Of a DNA stretch of 7,397 bases, positions 5,107 through 7,397 are shown one piece after another. The DNA is from an uncultured Spirochaetales bacterium (GTDB lineage: Bacteria > Spirochaetota > Spirochaetia > Sphaerochaetales > Sphaerochaetaceae). Within the stretch, counting starts at the first letter, position 1; the number at the start of each line of letters is the position of its first letter. The translations under genes were made by a program, and so were the position numbers. The DNA is taken from assembly GCA_937902565.1 (NCBI GenBank), contig CALFMX010000177.1, positions 1 through 7,397 of the forward strand, given 5' to 3'. The notes below the pieces were generated by a model. The model was not told where the DNA came from, did no database searches, and worked only from the letters and a program-made list of their open reading frames with translations.

Positions 5107-6702
5107 TTAGTGTTCTGGGTTGAAGATATTGTAATCGATGTCTGCGAAGATCGTATTTCGCTTCTCCGCCTTCACCAACCACTCCGTATTCACGGCGTTC
5201 TTGCACATATTGGAGTAGACGACATTGAAGTTCGAGAGGTGGTCATTGACCCGCTTGCGGGCGTACTCGCTCGAGCTCTTGTTGTACATCATGAAGGACC
5301 AGTCGCTGGCCATTGCGAGAAGCACCTCCCGGGCCGCCTGGTTGAGGAAGCGTTGCTTGAGGCTCAACTGGTCCCCAAATCGGACGGCAAGCTCCTCCAT
5401 CCGCTCGATTGCCTTGTGGATGTGGCGGTAGGACCAGCTGTTGGACCCATCGAGCCACACGGCGTTGTATCCACCGTGTCCCCATGAGGAGAATGCGGGC
5501 TGGGCGATTTGCAGGCTCTCCCCCTCCTCCTCCAAGAAGAGCGAGGGAGTGGTCATCTCCACCTCTTCCTCTCCATCGGCGATCAGGCGCACCACCTCCT
5601 CAAGCCATTGGACCCCCTCAAACCACCAGTGGCCGAAGAGCTCGGCGTCAAAGGCGAGGGTAAGCAGGGGCTCCTTCTCGAGGATGGGGCCAAGGGCGGT
5701 CGTACGCCGCTTCAACGAGTAGATGAAGTTATGGGCATGCTCCACGGTACGGTGTTGGGCAATCGAGCGTACGTAGGGGACCTTCTGGTCCGACGGGCCG
5801 GTGATGGCCCAATACTTGAAGCCGGTAAAGACCCGTACCTCAGGCTCGTGGACATACGGGCCGATGTACTCCATCGGCAGGTCATAGCCGATGTCCCGGT
5901 AGAACTCCCGGTAGACCTTGTCTGTGGGATAGCCGCTGGAGTTCGACCAGACGAGGCTGGTACCGTTGAAATCACGTGGGAAGGCGGCCACCCCATTGTG
6001 ACAGTGGACCGGCCGGTAGACGCCGTTGTCGACCTTGTCGGGTGAGAGGAGCATCGACTGGCTGGCTGTCTGGAACCATGAGATGGAGTGGGAGCGCAGC
6101 ACATCCTCGAGGCCCGGGTAGTACCCGCACTCCGGGAGCCAGAACCCCTTGGGCAGATGGCCGAAGGTGGTGAGGAAGGACTGCACACCGATCTCGACCT
6201 GGGCGTTGATCGCCGAGGGGTACTCCTTGTAGAGGGGAAGGTAGGCGTGGGTGGCTGCCGTGGTGGCAAGCTCGAGGTACCCACGCTCCTCCAGATCCTT
6301 GAACCCGTCAAGGATGTTGGATTTGTAGAGTTCGACGAAGTCATGGAAGTTGGTACGGGACTGTTCGAGGTAGAAGGCGGCCATATCGCTGAACTCAGGC
6401 TGCTCCGCCTTGCAGCGTACCACCTCCTTCTCCCCGAGCTCGATGTGCCGCTCGAGGTACTGGGTATACCGCTCCGCCAACACCGGGTCCTGGAGCATGG
6501 CGCAGAGACTCGGGGAGAGGCTGATGGTGAAGGTGTATGGAATCTTATCATCGGCAAGGCGGTTGAACATCCTCAGCAACGGCAGGTAGCTCTCGCTGAT
6601 CGACTCGAAGAGCCAATCCTCCTCAAGGAAGCGGGGATACTCGGGGTGGCGGACAAAGGGGAGGTGTGCGTTGAGGATAAAGGCGATCTTGGCAGGTTTC
6701 AT
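5107..6702 (-). CDS. GH57 (DUF1957) 1,4-alpha-glucan branching enzyme
   Basis: GH57 branching enzymes cut alpha-1,4 chains of glycogen-like glucans and rejoin them by alpha-1,6 links in the cytoplasm. The 531-residue protein has the family signatures: ILNAHLPFVRHPE near the N-terminus (9-21), FWLPECGYYPGLEDVLR (187-203) with Glu191 as expected nucleophile, and LAFDAELFGHWWFEG (349-363) with Asp352 as expected acid/base. The C-terminal helical part contains SDWSFMMYNKSSSEYARKR (466-484), typical of the DUF1957 region. The length matches known GH57 branching enzymes (about 520-560). There is no signal peptide. The open frame extends upstream to 6846, but MKPAKIAFILNAHLPF at 6702 is the family-like start. 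It overlaps the DUF4912 stop as TGATG, with an alternative GTG at 6705. The ribosome binding site is only a G-run, suggesting coupling to the upstream gene. Some GH57 homologues act mainly as hydrolases, so exact activity is inferred. Confidence 0.9.
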   Translation of the reverse strand: MKPAKIAFILNAHLPFVRHPEYPRFLEEDWLFESISESYLPLLRMFNRLADDKIPYTFTISLSPSLCAMLQDPVLAERYTQYLERHIELGEKEVVRCKAEQPEFSDMAAFYLEQSRTNFHDFVELYKSNILDGFKDLEERGYLELATTAATHAYLPLYKEYPSAINAQVEIGVQSFLTTFGHLPKGFWLPECGYYPGLEDVLRSHSISWFQTASQSMLLSPDKVDNGVYRPVHCHNGVAAFPRDFNGTSLVWSNSSGYPTDKVYREFYRDIGYDLPMEYIGPYVHEPEVRVFTGFKYWAITGPSDQKVPYVRSIAQHRTVEHAHNFIYSLKRRTTALGPILEKEPLLTLAFDAELFGHWWFEGVQWLEEVVRLIADGEEEVEMTTPSLFLEEEGESLQIAQPAFSSWGHGGYNAVWLDGSNSWSYRHIHKAIERMEELAVRFGDQLSLKQRFLNQAAREVLLAMASDWSFMMYNKSSSEYARKRVNDHLSNFNVVYSNMCKNAVNTEWLVKAEKRNTIFADIDYNIFNPEH

Positions 6703-7397
6703 CACAGTAGCCCCCCGCTCATCTTCTGTGCGACTTCCCGTAGGATGGCGTTGTCGACAATCTCCCCCTCGCGGGTGACCAGCGAGGAGAAGTGGGTGTA
6801 GAACTGGGCCAACTGGCTGTCGGAGGGCACATCGCTGAGCTTCCAATAGGGTTGGACGACCTCGACGCTGTTGGATTGGGCCAGCGACTGCTCATCACCG
6901 CGCTTGTCGCGCCAGCAGAGGTCGACGTAGTAGCTGTAGTCCATCTGCGATAGGTTGATGTTCCATTGCCGGTCGTCGCTATCGATATCGATGTCGTAGC
7001 TTGATGTCTCGCTCTTGGAGAGGGAACTCTGGCTCACCCTGAGGAAGAATTGCCCCTGCGCCTCTCCATCTTCGTCGACCGCCTCATCAAGGACCTGATG
7101 GGAGAACGACCAGTAGGCGAAGGCCCACTGCGGGTCGCGCAAGAGGAGGTGGATCGATGTATCGTAGTAGCACTCCGGCAGGCTTTCAGTACCAGGCAGG
7201 CCGTTGACGGGGTGGGAGTTGCCACGGTAGCTGGTCAGCGAGTTGCAGTATCGGTTGCGGTTGATCTTCCCCTTGATGGTCTGGGGAACGTCATCGTCCT
7301 GCTCTCCGAACGCATCTTCCAAAGCATCGATCAGATCATCGCGGTCCAAATCCTGCCACGCTTCCACGCCTTCCTGCTCAGCAATATACTGAAGTTC
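6702..7397 (-). CDS. DUF4912 domain protein, 5' end outside window
   Basis: The frame is open to the right edge, so 231 C-terminal residues are visible and the true start lies beyond 7397. A GTG at 7367 exists, but the ten codons before it continue the same pattern. The visible start (about 1-30: LQYIAEQEGV, then DLDRDDLIDALEDAF) looks like a small SAP or Rho N-terminal-like helical motif. An acidic linker follows, then the DUF4912 core at about 77-100 with the typical LLLRDPQWAFAYWSFS. The rest alternates beta-prone and acidic stretches (DIDIDSDD near 135-142). DUF4912 has no established biochemical function. It overlaps the GH57 gene by 1 nt. Placement next to a glucan-branching enzyme suggests a role in storage polysaccharide metabolism, possibly as a sugar-binding or regulatory partner. 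That role is inference. Confidence 0.8.
   Translation of the reverse strand, partial: ELQYIAEQEGVEAWQDLDRDDLIDALEDAFGEQDDDVPQTIKGKINRNRYCNSLTSYRGNSHPVNGLPGTESLPECYYDTSIHLLLRDPQWAFAYWSFSHQVLDEAVDEDGEAQGQFFLRVSQSSLSKSETSSYDIDIDSDDRQWNINLSQMDYSYYVDLCWRDKRGDEQSLAQSNSVEVVQPYWKLSDVPSDSQLAQFYTHFSSLVTREGEIVDNAILREVAQKMSGGLL

Noticed and set aside
6088..6801. 237-codon plus-strand open frame opposite the GH57 and DUF4912 genes
   Set aside because: It spans the junction of two well-supported minus-strand genes and reads as a Glu, Gly, Val and Leu-rich shadow with no domain.
6703..6846. Extended GH57 start at 6846
   Set aside because: The extra 48 residues are a shadow of the DUF4912 gene in another frame. 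The family N-terminus begins at the ATG at 6702.

Overview
This window is a bacterial chromosomal segment in which every recognisable gene lies on the minus strand. The coding regions look G+C-rich, roughly 60% by eye. The set of genes suggests a spirochaete, most likely a relative of Sphaerochaeta: an abbreviated division and cell-wall (dcw) cluster in the order mraZ-rsmH-ftsL-like-murF-mraY-ftsW, preceded by a DUF4912 protein and a GH57/DUF1957 glucan-branching enzyme. The phylum assignment is inferred from gene order and remembered protein style, not from a search.

Layout in the direction of transcription, from high to low coordinates. (1) 7397-6702 is a DUF4912 protein whose start lies beyond the window edge. 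It is followed with a 1-nt overlap by a 531-residue GH57 alpha-glucan branching enzyme (6702-5107). A strong intrinsic terminator at 5053-5086 ends this glycogen-type unit. (2) The roughly 190-nt gap up to mraZ holds the control region of the dcw cluster. It contains five TG-starting pentamers spaced exactly 10 nt apart (4931-4975) that match the known MraZ operator design, a weak sigma-70-type promoter inside them, and a small hairpin with a T-run in the leader. (3) The dcw genes follow with almost no spacing: mraZ (4892-4437), rsmH (4437-3556), a short bitopic FtsL-like gene (3545-3213), murF (3216-1831), mraY (1838-909) and ftsW (902-39). Overlaps and short gaps imply one translationally coupled operon.

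Together the operon encodes its own regulator (MraZ), a 16S rRNA methyltransferase (RsmH), a probable divisome scaffold (FtsL-like), the last cytoplasmic step of peptidoglycan precursor synthesis (MurF), the first membrane step (MraY) and the division polymerase (FtsW). ftsI, murE and murD are absent from their usual places. This agrees with the published absence of penicillin-binding proteins in Sphaerochaeta, but it is also compatible with those genes simply lying elsewhere.

The main oddity is at the left edge. FtsW runs normally through its conserved HSDFIFA motif and then breaks off after four more residues, exactly where the DNA changes from about 60% to about 32% G+C (positions 1-50). 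This means either an insertion that truncates ftsW or a contig-end or assembly artefact. No RNA genes, CRISPR arrays or complete mobile elements were seen, and no gene-free stretch exceeds 300 bases.
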